DNA of 64,000 nucleotides from Cedecea selenatireducens (GTDB lineage: Bacteria > Pseudomonadota > Gammaproteobacteria > Enterobacterales > Enterobacteriaceae), in assembly GCF_042138895.1 (NCBI RefSeq), contig NZ_JBHIKW010000007.1:1-64000 (forward strand), written 5' to 3'. A program made the position numbers and the translations under genes. Shown here piece by piece: positions 1 to 7,597 of this stretch. Within the stretch, counting starts at the first letter, position 1; each line of letters starts with the position of its first letter. The notes beneath the pieces were generated by a model that made no database searches, was not told where the DNA came from, and worked only from the letters and a program-made list of their open reading frames with translations.

Positions 1-1
1 C

Positions 2-133
2 TCCGGGGCTTTTATTATTGATGCGTTGTTTATTGTGGCGTGGGTAGTGTTGAAGGATGCCTTCCAGACCAATGTGCCGTGTTATCGGCCAGGCTCGCTG
101 CCACATCAAAAAAATCTTGTCTCAGCGGATTGA
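2..133 (+). CDS. possible 3' end of a membrane protein (partial)
   Basis: A reading frame is open from the left edge to a TGA at 131-133 and encodes 43 residues. It contains a hydrophobic stretch (FIIDALFIVAWVVL) followed by a polar tail, which would fit the last membrane segment of a protein cut by the window edge. The frame is short and no family is recognised, so it could be open by chance. A promoter for the next gene begins about 60 bp after its stop. Confidence 0.3.
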   Translation, partial: SGAFIIDALFIVAWVVLKDAFQTNVPCYRPGSLPHQKNLVSAD

Positions 134-192
134 TAAACCAGTCTTTTCTTCTCTGCCTGGCTTAACCAATGGATAAATTTCACGCCCGCGTA

Positions 193-239
193 TTGCAAAT
201 TAAATCACCAGTTCTATAATTGAGTGAGTGGTCAGTCAT
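193..239 (+). promoter_or_regulatory. sigma-70 promoter with overlapping TetR-type operator
   Basis: A TTGCAA box at 193-198 and a consensus TATAAT at 215-220 are 16 bp apart. Immediately after the -10 lies TGAGTGAGTGGTCAGTCA (221-238), an imperfect dyad of TGAnTGA and TCAnTCA halves. Its position over the predicted start site is where a repressor would block initiation. The TetR-family gene at 1270-1839 in the same operon is the natural candidate regulator, which is inference. Confidence 0.55.
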
Positions 240-313
240 TTAATGATGGCCACAACACTCACAACAGACAGCCGCCAGGCCACGCGCCGCGCTTATCAAC
301 CGAGGATACAAAG

Positions 314-1165
314 ATGACGTCTAAAACTGAAAAGTGGTTTATTACCGGAGCTTCCGGTGGCCTGGGCCTGGCGCTGACCCGTCGCGTGCTGGAGGCGGGC
401 AATACCGTCGTGGCCGCGGTACGTAATCCTGCCGCTTTGGCCGAGCTGCAGCAGCAGTTTGCCGGGCAGCTCACCGTTGAAAAACTGGACGTGACCGACT
501 ATGCCAGCCTGCCTGCCATCGCTCAAAAGCACGGCGATAGCGACGTCATCGTCAATAACGCCGGCGGGGCGATTATCGGGGCGATGGAAGAGTTCACCGG
601 GCAGGAAATCGAGCATCAGTTTGCCCTGAATCTGCTTTCCCCGGTGCACATCACCCGCGCATTCCTGCCTGCGTTACGTGCTAAAAAACAAGGTCGTCTG
701 ATCTATATCACCAGCATGGGCGGCCGTGTTGCCTTCCCCGGTGGGGCCTTCTACCATGCGGCAAAATATGGCCTGGAAGGGTTTGCCGAAAGCACGGCGC
801 AGGAAGTGGCGGAGTTCAATATCAAGGTGCAAATCATTGAGCCCGGTTCGATCAAAACTAACTTCCAGGCGAACGTGCGCTGGACCGAAGAGTCCGACGC
901 CTACAAAAATGGCACCGTGGGCCAGCTGCGCCGCTGGATTGCCGAGCATGGTGAAGAGAGCAACGCCGGTGACCCTCAGAAAATGGCCGATGCTATTTAT
1001 ACGCTGAGCCAGCAGGCCGAACCGCCGCTGAGAACCGTGCTGGGTGCCGATGCTTTCCAGATCCTCAAAGGCAGCTATGAGAAGAGCCTGCAGTCGCTGG
1101 AGGAGCAAAAAGCGGTGTCTGTCTCGGTGGTGATTGAAGGCAAAACCGGATTTATTCCTGAGTAA
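314..1165 (+). CDS. short-chain dehydrogenase/reductase (SDR) family oxidoreductase
   Basis: A 283-residue classical SDR predicted to reduce or oxidise a carbonyl/alcohol with NAD(P)(H) in the cytoplasm; the substrate is unknown. The N-terminus carries the Rossmann TGASGGLG motif, followed by NNAGG, a catalytic serine in the ITSMGG segment and the catalytic YHAAK (YxxxK). The start is the ATG at 314, which has GAGG at 302-305; an in-frame upstream extension to 224 would run through the operator and is rejected. It is the first gene of an apparent operon with a TetR regulator and a second NAD(P)-binding protein. Family assignment is firm, function is not. Confidence 0.85.
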   Translation: MTSKTEKWFITGASGGLGLALTRRVLEAGNTVVAAVRNPAALAELQQQFAGQLTVEKLDVTDYASLPAIAQKHGDSDVIVNNAGGAIIGAMEEFTGQEIEHQFALNLLSPVHITRAFLPALRAKKQGRLIYITSMGGRVAFPGGAFYHAAKYGLEGFAESTAQEVAEFNIKVQIIEPGSIKTNFQANVRWTEESDAYKNGTVGQLRRWIAEHGEESNAGDPQKMADAIYTLSQQAEPPLRTVLGADAFQILKGSYEKSLQSLEEQKAVSVSVVIEGKTGFIPE

Positions 1166-1173
1166 TGTTTTCA

Positions 1174-1200
1174 GCCCCCGCCGGGTGTGAATGCGGGGGC
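1174..1200 (+). other. GC-rich intercistronic hairpin
   Basis: GCCCCCGC (1174-1181) and GCGGGGGC (1193-1200) form a perfect 8-bp stem with an 11-nt loop just after the SDR stop codon. No T-run follows, so it is more likely an mRNA-stabilising or attenuating structure than a strong terminator. Confidence 0.45.
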
Positions 1201-1269
1201 AAAGCTCAAACCCTGGCGGCGAAATCTATTACACTGTGCGGAGATTTTATTAACCCCGGAGACGTTGGA

Positions 1270-1839
1270 ATGGCAAGACCCCTAAGCCCGCAAAAACAGG
1301 CGGCACTTCTGGATGCAGCGGTAGAAATTGTTGCGCAGAGCGGTCTGTCGGCTACAACGGCCAGCATTGCAAAACGGGCGGGGGTGGCGGTTGGCACGCT
1401 GTTTACCTACTTCCCCACCAAAGAGCAGTTGCTAAACGAAGTCTATTTAATGCTGAAGCAGGATATGTCCGACCTGCTGGTGACCGGCTACCCAAAAGAT
1501 GCCGACTTCCGCACGCAAATGGCGCACATCTGGCGAGGTTATACGGAATGGTCGCTGAAAAATCCTCAGGGCAAACAGGTGCTCAGGCTGCTGACGGTGT
1601 CGGATCTGCTGACGCCGGAAACGCTCGCCAGCACGCCAGAGGCGCTGAATCAGGCGGATAAAATGTTTGATGAGGCGATAAAGCAGTCGCTGTTTGTCAC
1701 CGACAGTAAAACGTTTATCTACGCCATTATTCAAAATATTTCCGATGCCACCAGCGAGCAAATCGCCAGGCATCCGGCAGATAAAGAGACATTGTTGCAG
1801 CTTGGCTTTCGCATGATGTGGAACGCGATTGCGGCTTAA
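1270..1839 (+). CDS. TetR/AcrR family transcriptional regulator
   Basis: A 189-residue TetR-type repressor. The helix-turn-helix lies at about residues 15-55, with the typical TTASIAKRAGVAVGTLFTYF pattern; the C-terminal part is the ligand-binding and dimer domain and is not assignable to a known sensor. The ATG at 1270 has GGAGA at 1258-1262. It lies between the SDR gene and another NAD(P)-binding protein in the same orientation, so it probably autoregulates the operon through the dyad at 221-238 (inference). Start sites further upstream would overlap the hairpin and lack a ribosome binding site. Confidence 0.85.
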   Translation: MARPLSPQKQAALLDAAVEIVAQSGLSATTASIAKRAGVAVGTLFTYFPTKEQLLNEVYLMLKQDMSDLLVTGYPKDADFRTQMAHIWRGYTEWSLKNPQGKQVLRLLTVSDLLTPETLASTPEALNQADKMFDEAIKQSLFVTDSKTFIYAIIQNISDATSEQIARHPADKETLLQLGFRMMWNAIAA

Positions 1840-1864
1840 CTCATCAAGTTTCCAGGAAAGAGCC

Positions 1865-2542
1865 ATGAAAATTGTGATTGTAGGTTCCGGCGGTATGGTC
1901 GGGCAGGGCGTGCTGCTGGCAAGCCTGGCGGCAAAAGACGTCAGCGACATTATCCTGCTCGTCAGGAAGCAGCCTGAAGGTGAGCATGACTCCCGCATCC
2001 ACTATGTGGTGAACGGCGATCTGATGGATTTCGATGCTGCCGACCCTCTGTTCAGCGACGTTGATGCGTGTTTCTTCTGCGCTGGGATCAGCTCCTCTGG
2101 CGTCAGTGAAGCGGTGTACAGACGTATGACCTACGACATGACGCTGCAGGTTGCAGAGCAGCTGAAATCCCAAAGCCCGCAGATGAAGTTTGTTTATGTC
2201 TCCGGCGCGGGTGCAGACAGCAGCGGAAAGAGTTCGCAGATGTGGGCTCGCGTGCGGGGAGAAGTGGAAAACAAATTGCTGGCGCTGTTCCCGGGCAACG
2301 CTGCCATTTTCCGTCCGGCGTTTATTCTGCCGACGCCGGAAGTGCAGTCCCGTACTCCTGCATACCGGGCTTTATATACCGTCATTGCCCCAGTGATGCG
2401 CCTTATCAGCGCCACCACCGGGAAGCGCTTTTTGTCGATTATCGACATCGGCAACGCGATGCTGAACATCACGCGTTTTGGCGTGAATAAAACCATCATG
2501 GCGAAGCCGGACATAGTGGCCTGCGCCGACCGCCGCAGCTAA
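1865..2542 (+). CDS. NAD(P)-binding Rossmann-fold oxidoreductase (atypical SDR, YbjT/NmrA-like)
   Basis: A 225-residue protein with an N-terminal GSGGMVGQG nucleotide-binding loop and a YVSGAGADSS segment typical of atypical SDR proteins and NAD-dependent epimerase relatives. The ATG at 1865 is preceded by AGGAAAG and follows the TetR stop by 25 bp, so it is probably cotranscribed. The last 4 bp overlap the 3' end of the convergent efflux gene. The substrate is unknown; the pairing of two Rossmann reductases under one TetR repressor suggests a response to a reactive carbonyl or quinone, which is inference only. Confidence 0.75.
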   Translation: MKIVIVGSGGMVGQGVLLASLAAKDVSDIILLVRKQPEGEHDSRIHYVVNGDLMDFDAADPLFSDVDACFFCAGISSSGVSEAVYRRMTYDMTLQVAEQLKSQSPQMKFVYVSGAGADSSGKSSQMWARVRGEVENKLLALFPGNAAIFRPAFILPTPEVQSRTPAYRALYTVIAPVMRLISATTGKRFLSIIDIGNAMLNITRFGVNKTIMAKPDIVACADRRS

Positions 2543-3732
2543 GCCGGACTTTCGGCCGCTTTTCTGCGGCGGGTACTGAGTAACACTAGCGGGACGGCGA
2601 TGATGTACACCACAATCACCGACAGCCAGATAGCGCCCGGCCACGCTTTCTGCACCACAAAGTAGAAGCTTGAAAACCCCAGCGGAGCAATGATAGACGC
2701 CAGGCTGACCGCCGAAGCCAGAATGCCCTGCAGTTGCCCCTGGCTGGCTTCATCCACCTTGCGGGTGGCTAACGCCTGCAGGGCAGGAGCCCCAACGCCG
2801 CCCAGCGCGAACAGCGGCATAATCACAAATACCTGCCAGCCCTGCTGCACAAAGGCCAGCATCGCCAGCGCAATACACGAGCTAAAGATGCCAAACAGCA
2901 CCGCGCCACGCTCGCCCAGCCAGCGGGTAATCGGGCCGGGAAGCAACGCCTGCGTGAGCGTCTGGCAAATACCGTAAGCGCCCAGAGAAAGCCCAATCCA
3001 CAGGCCGTTCCAGCCGAAGGTATCAGACCCCCAGAGCGCCCAGCAGGTGCCGTACACTTCGCCCGTCGCGCTGAGAATAAAAAAGACCATCGCAATTGGG
3101 ATAAGCCCTTTCAGGGTGAAAATCCGGCGTAGGGGCTGCAAGGGGTTAAGCACCGCAAAACTAAATCGTTGACGTTCCGGCGTGCGGGATTCTGGCAGCA
3201 TAAACAGCGCCATCAGCAGGTTACAGGTGTTCAGTACCGCCGCGGCGATAAACGGCAGCCGTACCCAGTAATCGCCGAGCAGGCCGCCCAGCACCGGGCC
3301 GATGATAAATCCGGCGCCAAACATGGCGTTAAACAGCCCGAAGCGGCGGGCGCGTTTATCCGCCGGCGTGACGTCGGTGATGTAAGCCATCGCCACCGAG
3401 ACGTTGGCGCTGGTGAGTCCGGCAATGGCCCGGCCCAACAGCAACATCCACAGATGAGGCGCAAAGGCCATAATCAGGTAGTTCACGGCGGCCCCTGCAA
3501 GGGACACCAGCAACACCGGTCGACGACCATAGTTGTCGCTCAACGCGCCCAGCAGCGGGGCAAAGATAAACTGCATCAGGGCATACAGCGCGGTCATGAT
3601 GCCTATCCAGTGGGCAATATCCGACGTATGCGTTACCTCTTCCAGCAGGCGCGGCAGAATGGGAAACACCAGGCCGATGCCGACGGCATCGAGGCAAATG
3701 GCGGAGAAAATAACAACCAGCGCTTTGTTCAT
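2539..3732 (-). CDS. TetA-like MFS multidrug/tetracycline efflux transporter
   Basis: A 397-residue 12-TM major facilitator of the drug:H+ antiporter-1 family. The N-terminal segment MNKALVVIFSAICLDAVGIG, the motif A GALSDNYGRRP between TM2 and TM3, and the conserved C-terminal QGQLQG block resemble TetA proteins of Gram-negative bacteria (about 400 residues). It is divergent from a TetR repressor, the same arrangement as mobile tet genes, but similarity judged by eye is moderate and base usage matches the neighbourhood. It is therefore better read as a chromosomal relative than as a known resistance determinant. The start is the ATG at 3732; the in-frame extension to 3780 would consume the operator region. 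Confidence 0.8.
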   Translation of the reverse strand: MNKALVVIFSAICLDAVGIGLVFPILPRLLEEVTHTSDIAHWIGIMTALYALMQFIFAPLLGALSDNYGRRPVLLVSLAGAAVNYLIMAFAPHLWMLLLGRAIAGLTSANVSVAMAYITDVTPADKRARRFGLFNAMFGAGFIIGPVLGGLLGDYWVRLPFIAAAVLNTCNLLMALFMLPESRTPERQRFSFAVLNPLQPLRRIFTLKGLIPIAMVFFILSATGEVYGTCWALWGSDTFGWNGLWIGLSLGAYGICQTLTQALLPGPITRWLGERGAVLFGIFSSCIALAMLAFVQQGWQVFVIMPLFALGGVGAPALQALATRKVDEASQGQLQGILASAVSLASIIAPLGFSSFYFVVQKAWPGAIWLSVIVVYIIAVPLVLLSTRRRKAAESPA

Positions 3733-3735
3733 GTT

Positions 3736-3797
3736 TACCTGTACTAAGTACCAATATATACTCGGTACATAATCATCCATTCATCAGGATTCTGTCA
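3736..3797 (-). promoter_or_regulatory. divergent efflux pump/TetR control region with GTAC dyads
   Basis: The 65-bp gap between the two divergent genes holds the palindrome GTACTAAGTAC (3741-3751) and an overlapping inverted pair GTACC (3748-3752) and GGTAC (3764-3768). A TTGACA box on the minus strand (3793-3798) could serve the pump. This is the expected place for the TetR binding site. Confidence 0.5.
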
Positions 3798-4436
3798 ATG
3801 TCTCTCGATCGCCGTACGCTTAACCGTCTCGCCACCCGCCAAAAAATTTCTAACGTCGCAACCCGGCTGTTTCTGGAAAAGGGCTTTGAGCAGGTGACGA
3901 TTGATGAGATTGCCGCGGCGGCAAAAGTGGGGCGGATGACGGTGTTTAACCACTTCCCGCGTAAAGAAGACATGTTCTTTGATCGTGAAGAAGAGGGGCT
4001 GGAGATGCTGCGTACTGCTCTGAATGAGGGCGATAAAAACGCTGGCCCGCTGGAAGCGCTGCGTCGTTTTGCCCATCAGCTTGTCGTGCAGAATAGCCCG
4101 GTGGTGGCCTTCTCCGTCGCGGGGCAGGGGTTTGTCTCGACGATTGAAAACAGCGCGGCGCTTAAGGCCCGGGCCAGAGAGATACGAGACGAGTTTACCC
4201 AGGTGCTTGCCGAAGAGCTGGCCGCTGGCGCTGGCCTTGAAAAGCATGACGCACAAACCCAGCTGGCGGCAGCGCTGGTGCTGGCGACCTGGAGTGCGGC
4301 GCTGATTCAGGCGCACCGAACCTTTGGCCAAACGCTGGACAACGCAGCCGCTGAAGCCGTGTTTCTTGAGATGATCGACAGAGGAATCGCTGGCGTTATC
4401 GCGGCGATGAGCGGCACGGTTTACGGCAAAAAATAA
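3798..4436 (+). CDS. TetR/AcrR family regulator of the adjacent efflux gene
   Basis: A 212-residue TetR-family protein with an N-terminal helix-turn-helix (about residues 12-58) containing VTIDEIAAAAKVGRMTVFNHF. The remainder is a helical ligand domain. Divergent placement next to a TetA-like pump implies that it represses the pump and itself, and is released by a pump substrate. A hairpin without a T-run (4435-4451) overlaps its stop codon. The ATG at 3798 is the only start that does not cross the pump's promoter region. Confidence 0.85.
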   Translation: MSLDRRTLNRLATRQKISNVATRLFLEKGFEQVTIDEIAAAAKVGRMTVFNHFPRKEDMFFDREEEGLEMLRTALNEGDKNAGPLEALRRFAHQLVVQNSPVVAFSVAGQGFVSTIENSAALKARAREIRDEFTQVLAEELAAGAGLEKHDAQTQLAAALVLATWSAALIQAHRTFGQTLDNAAAEAVFLEMIDRGIAGVIAAMSGTVYGKK

Positions 4437-4500
4437 CGCCATCAGGGCGTTGCCGGGCTGAGGGAATTTCAGTAGATTTATCGTTTTCGGAGTTAGAAAA

Positions 4501-5121
4501 ATGTCCGTCACCGATGCTCTTATCGCCTTTACGCTTGCCGCCACGCTGCTCACGCTGACTCCCGGCCTTGATACCGCACTTATCCTGCGAACCGCTGCCG
4601 CCGAAGGTGGCAAAAAAGCCCTTCATGCCGCGCTCGGTATCGACGTGGGCTGTTTTGTCTGGGGGGCTTTGGTTGCCTTTGGGCTTGGCGCTTTGTTAGC
4701 GGTGTCTGAACTTGCCTACAGCTTGCTGAAGTGGTGCGGTGCGGCGTATTTATGCTGGCTGGGTATTCAGCTGCTTTTGCGTCCTCGCCAGAGCTTTAGC
4801 CTTGCTGCCGGGGAGCCAACGCGTGCCAATAACTGGTTTCTTCGCGGGATGCTGGGCAACGTGCTTAACCCGAAAATGGGCGTCTTTTACGTCTCCTTCC
4901 TGCCGCAGTTTATTCCCTCCGGTCACTCCCCTATCCTCTGGACTTTTCTGCTGGTTTCCATTCACGTCGTGCTCGGCACGCTATGGTCACTGACCCTGAT
5001 TCTTGCCACGCGCTATGCCTCGGGCGTGCTCAAAAAACCAGGGGTCGTGATGTGGATGGATCGCGTCACCGGCTGCGTGTTTCTGCTGTTTGCCGCGAAG
5101 CTGGCAATTAGCCGACGCTAA
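4501..5121 (+). CDS. LysE/RhtB family amino acid exporter
   Basis: A 206-residue inner-membrane protein with about six hydrophobic segments, the usual size and hydropathy for the LysE/RhtB superfamily. The LTLTPGLDTALILRTA segment near the N-terminus and the GNVLNPKMGVFYVSFLPQF block (about residues 119-139) are family signatures. It probably exports an amino acid or derivative, with substrate unknown. GGAG precedes the ATG. It starts 64 bp after the TetR gene and may be read through from it. It converges with the AraC gene, leaving a 2-bp gap. Confidence 0.85.
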   Translation: MSVTDALIAFTLAATLLTLTPGLDTALILRTAAAEGGKKALHAALGIDVGCFVWGALVAFGLGALLAVSELAYSLLKWCGAAYLCWLGIQLLLRPRQSFSLAAGEPTRANNWFLRGMLGNVLNPKMGVFYVSFLPQFIPSGHSPILWTFLLVSIHVVLGTLWSLTLILATRYASGVLKKPGVVMWMDRVTGCVFLLFAAKLAISRR

Positions 5122-5123
5122 GC

Positions 5124-5891
5124 CTATTTCGCCGTCAGCATGCCCGGCGTTTGCCCGGTCATGCTGCGGTAAAAGTAGATAAAGGCGCTGTCGCTTGAAA
5201 AGCCAAGCTCTCCGGCCACGGCGGTAATTGGCGCGTGGCTTGCCAGCATTTCCACGGCTTTCATTAAGCGCCACTGCTGCCGCCATTGCTGCCAGGAGAG
5301 GCCAGTTTCCCGGCGGAAAATACGGCCAATGGTGCGCTCGCTCGCACCGGTCACGGCGGCCAGTTCGTTGAGTCGTGGCGGTAGCGTGTCACCCGCCAGG
5401 TGTCGCAGGCGTTTATCCTGCGGGAAGCGTAGCGTCATCGGCTCTTCCCTTGCTGCCTGTAGCTCTGTTACGCACAAGGCGGCCATGTGCATCGGCGCGC
5501 CTTGTTCCCAATTTGTTGCCCACGGGCTGGCCGAGATCCTTTCCAGCAGTTCATTGAGCAACGGCGTGACGTTGAGCACCAGCGCGTTGGCTGGCAGCGT
5601 GGGGTAACGCTCCGTGTTAAACCAGATTGAGCGGTAGGCCACGCTACTTTTCATTTCGGCGCGGTGGCTCACGCCTCCCGGCAGCCAGGCGACTTTTCCC
5701 GGCGGCAGTAAAGAGAGCATCCGGCCTTCATCCAGCGTGAGCTTTACGCAGCCTTCCCGGGTAAACAGCAGTTGCCCCATACGGTGCCGATGCAGCCCGG
5801 AATCATGATCCCCAAGTTCAGCCTGCACGCCAATCACGCTGTTATCCAGCGTATCAGGGTTAAATTCCGCGTCCGCGCTTAGCCAGCTCAT
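5124..5891 (-). CDS. AraC family transcriptional regulator (NimR-like)
   Basis: A 255-residue regulator with an N-terminal cupin-type sensor domain (about residues 20-110, including HRHRMGQLLFTREG) and a C-terminal double helix-turn-helix AraC domain (about residues 165-252, ending GFSSDSAFIYFYRSMTGQTP). The overall layout resembles E. coli NimR/YeaM, which controls a divergent exporter. Here too the divergent neighbour is an MFS pump, so it is the likely regulator of the gene at 5985. The inducer is unknown. Confidence 0.82.
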   Translation of the reverse strand: MSWLSADAEFNPDTLDNSVIGVQAELGDHDSGLHRHRMGQLLFTREGCVKLTLDEGRMLSLLPPGKVAWLPGGVSHRAEMKSSVAYRSIWFNTERYPTLPANALVLNVTPLLNELLERISASPWATNWEQGAPMHMAALCVTELQAAREEPMTLRFPQDKRLRHLAGDTLPPRLNELAAVTGASERTIGRIFRRETGLSWQQWRQQWRLMKAVEMLASHAPITAVAGELGFSSDSAFIYFYRSMTGQTPGMLTAK

Positions 5892-5977
5892 AATGTCCGA
5901 TTTCCGCTATTAAATGTCCTGATGTTTATAATGGTGCATTCGCCGTTTTCCTACAATAGCGCCTCTTTTAATGGAGG
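5892..5977 (+). promoter_or_regulatory. MFS promoter with tandem AraC-type half sites
   Basis: AATGTCC occurs twice as a direct repeat (5892-5898 and 5913-5919), 21 bp apart. A perfect TATAAT follows at 5927-5932, but no good -35 box is present. Direct repeats two helical turns apart next to a promoter lacking a -35 are typical of AraC-family activation. A strong GGAGG ribosome site lies at 5973-5977. Confidence 0.45.
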
Positions 5978-5984
5978 ACGCAGG

Positions 5985-7112
5985 GTGAACATACACCGTG
6001 GAATAGCGCTATTAACCGCGCTGCTGATGTTTCCGCAGATTGTGGAAACCCTTTATAGCCCGGCGCTGACCGATATCGCCCGGCATTTTTCTGTTACCGC
6101 CCAGGATGCGGGCTGGACGCTCTCGCTGTACTTTTTTGGCTTTGCCGCAGGCGTGCTGTTTTGGGGGCGAATGTGTGACCTTTTAGGCCGCAAACCGGCG
6201 CTGCTGCTTGGGCTGCTGTGCTATGCGGCAGGCGCGGCGGCGGCCCTGATGACTTCGCATTTTATGCTGCTGTTGGCGGCTCGGATGCTGGCGGCCTTTG
6301 GCGCGGCCACCGGCTCCGTGGTGACCCAGACGGTTTTACGCGACCGTTTTAGCGGCGGCGAGCTGGCGCGGATATTTTCTTTTATGGGCATTGCGCTGGC
6401 CGTGAGCCCGGCCCTGGGCCTCTGGCTGGGCGGCATTATTGTCTCCGCCGCAGGCTACGAGGGGGTATTTTACCTGCTGTTCGGGTTGGCCGTTATTCTG
6501 CTGACCTGGAGTGCGCGACAGCTTGAGGAAACGAGGCCGTCGCAGCACGCCCGACATGCTTTTGGCGCGGTTGTGCAACGTATGCTGAAAGACCCGGAAA
6601 TCTGGCGGGCAACCGGGCTGGTGGCGTTGTTCAATATCAGCCTTTTCAGCTACTACAGCCTGGCGCCGTTTCTGTTCCAGTCCTTAGGCTTTGGGCCCGC
6701 CGCTTTTGGGCTGACGGGCGGCGTGCTGGCGCTGGGTTCTCTGGTGGGGGCACAGCTTAATCATATTCTGATGAAACGGAGTCTGAATGCCAAAGCGTTG
6801 CTGAATTTAGCCAGTGGCATAGGTCTGGCGGGAAGTGTTGGCGTCTGGGGATTGATGCACAGCATCTGGTTTTTGGCACCGATGTTTCTGGTTATGGTCG
6901 CGTTCTCGATGGCTATTCCGGTGGTGCTTAGCACCGCGCTTGGCGCTTATACCTATTGCCGGGGGACGGCCGGGGCGCTGTTCGGCTTCGCCTATTACCT
7001 GTTGATTGGCAGCGGGCTGATGGTATCCGGCTGGGGCCAGCAGCTTGGGATTACGCTGGTGGTTTGCGCCGTGGGGATTGTGCTTGTGGGGTGGAGGTAT
7101 AGGGGGAGTTAA
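5985..7112 (+). CDS. MFS drug/metabolite efflux transporter (DHA1, Bcr/CflA-like)
   Basis: A 375-residue, 12-TM transporter of the drug:H+ antiporter-1 type. It has the signature LYSPALTDIARHFSV after TM1, motif A GRMCDLLGRKP, and the Arg-containing VTQTVLRDRFSG segment in the fourth TM region. The GTG at 5985 is chosen because GGAGG lies 7 bp upstream; a longer start at 5922 would run through the -10 box. It is divergent from the AraC regulator that probably controls it. The exported compound is not predictable from sequence. Confidence 0.8.
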   Translation: MNIHRGIALLTALLMFPQIVETLYSPALTDIARHFSVTAQDAGWTLSLYFFGFAAGVLFWGRMCDLLGRKPALLLGLLCYAAGAAAALMTSHFMLLLAARMLAAFGAATGSVVTQTVLRDRFSGGELARIFSFMGIALAVSPALGLWLGGIIVSAAGYEGVFYLLFGLAVILLTWSARQLEETRPSQHARHAFGAVVQRMLKDPEIWRATGLVALFNISLFSYYSLAPFLFQSLGFGPAAFGLTGGVLALGSLVGAQLNHILMKRSLNAKALLNLASGIGLAGSVGVWGLMHSIWFLAPMFLVMVAFSMAIPVVLSTALGAYTYCRGTAGALFGFAYYLLIGSGLMVSGWGQQLGITLVVCAVGIVLVGWRYRGS

Positions 7113-7162
7113 CGCTGCCCGATTGCCTCTTAGTCGGAGATAGTCACGATTATGTAAAACCA

Positions 7163-7550
7163 GCTTAGATTCCGTTCACCCATCTATCTATTTCCCATGC
7201 ACATTCAGAGCACGGTGAATGTGTCAGGTGGTATTACGCCATCCCCCGAACAGCCCCGGCGCCCGGCGAGCTCATCGCCGCTGAAGCGGTAAACCGACCC
7301 TCACCCCGGCCCTCTCCCAGAGGGAGAGGGGGAAAACAGCCAACGTGGAACATTTTTTATTCCCTCTCCCTGGAAGGGAGAGGGGGAAAACAGCCAACGT
7401 GGAACATTTTTTATTCCCTCTCCCTTCCAGGGAGAGGGTTAGGGTGTGGGTAGGAAGCGACGTTGTGGTTTAAATCGGCGCCGAAGAGAAAGCGAGGCCC
7501 GGTCCGGTGGCTGCATATAAGACAGACCTGGTAGTGAACGGAACCTTAGC
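7163..7550. repeat. segment bounded by 17-nt inverted repeats (MITE-like)
   Basis: GCTTAGATTCCGTTCAC (7163-7179) and the complement of 7534-7550 (GCTAAGGTTCCGTTCAC) agree at 15 of 17 positions and point toward each other. They enclose 388 bp of non-coding DNA. No target-site duplication is evident at the outer ends, so a miniature transposable element is a suggestion only. Confidence 0.4.
7298..7450. repeat. GC-rich palindromic intergenic repeat with internal 49-nt duplication
   Basis: The element opens with CCCTCACCCCGGCCCTCTCC and closes with GGGAGAGGGTTAGGGTGTGG, giving an imperfect terminal dyad. Inside it a 49-nt unit occurs twice with no differences (7322-7370 and 7376-7424). Each unit begins GGGAGAGGG and ends CCCTCTCCC, so each can fold as a hairpin. 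A related element with the same opening lies at 16266-16376. Confidence 0.75.
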
Positions 7551-7597
7551 CGATCCAACACAGACCATAACCGATTCAACACAATCCGTATTCGCTG

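Larger units (their letters stand above)
7113..7597. other. 485-bp non-coding interval with repeats
   Basis: No credible gene is present between the convergent MFS and dehydrogenase genes. The interval contains two nested repeat structures, listed separately: a 153-bp GC-rich palindromic element with an internal exact duplication, and 17-nt near-perfect inverted repeats that bracket it. A 13-nt direct repeat with one mismatch (7550-7562 and 7571-7583, 21-bp period) lies just before the dehydrogenase stop codon. Confidence 0.6.

Noticed and set aside
2539..4436. acquired tetracycline resistance transposon
   Set aside because: No transposase, inverted ends or compositional break surrounds the pump and regulator, and the pump is only TetA-like.
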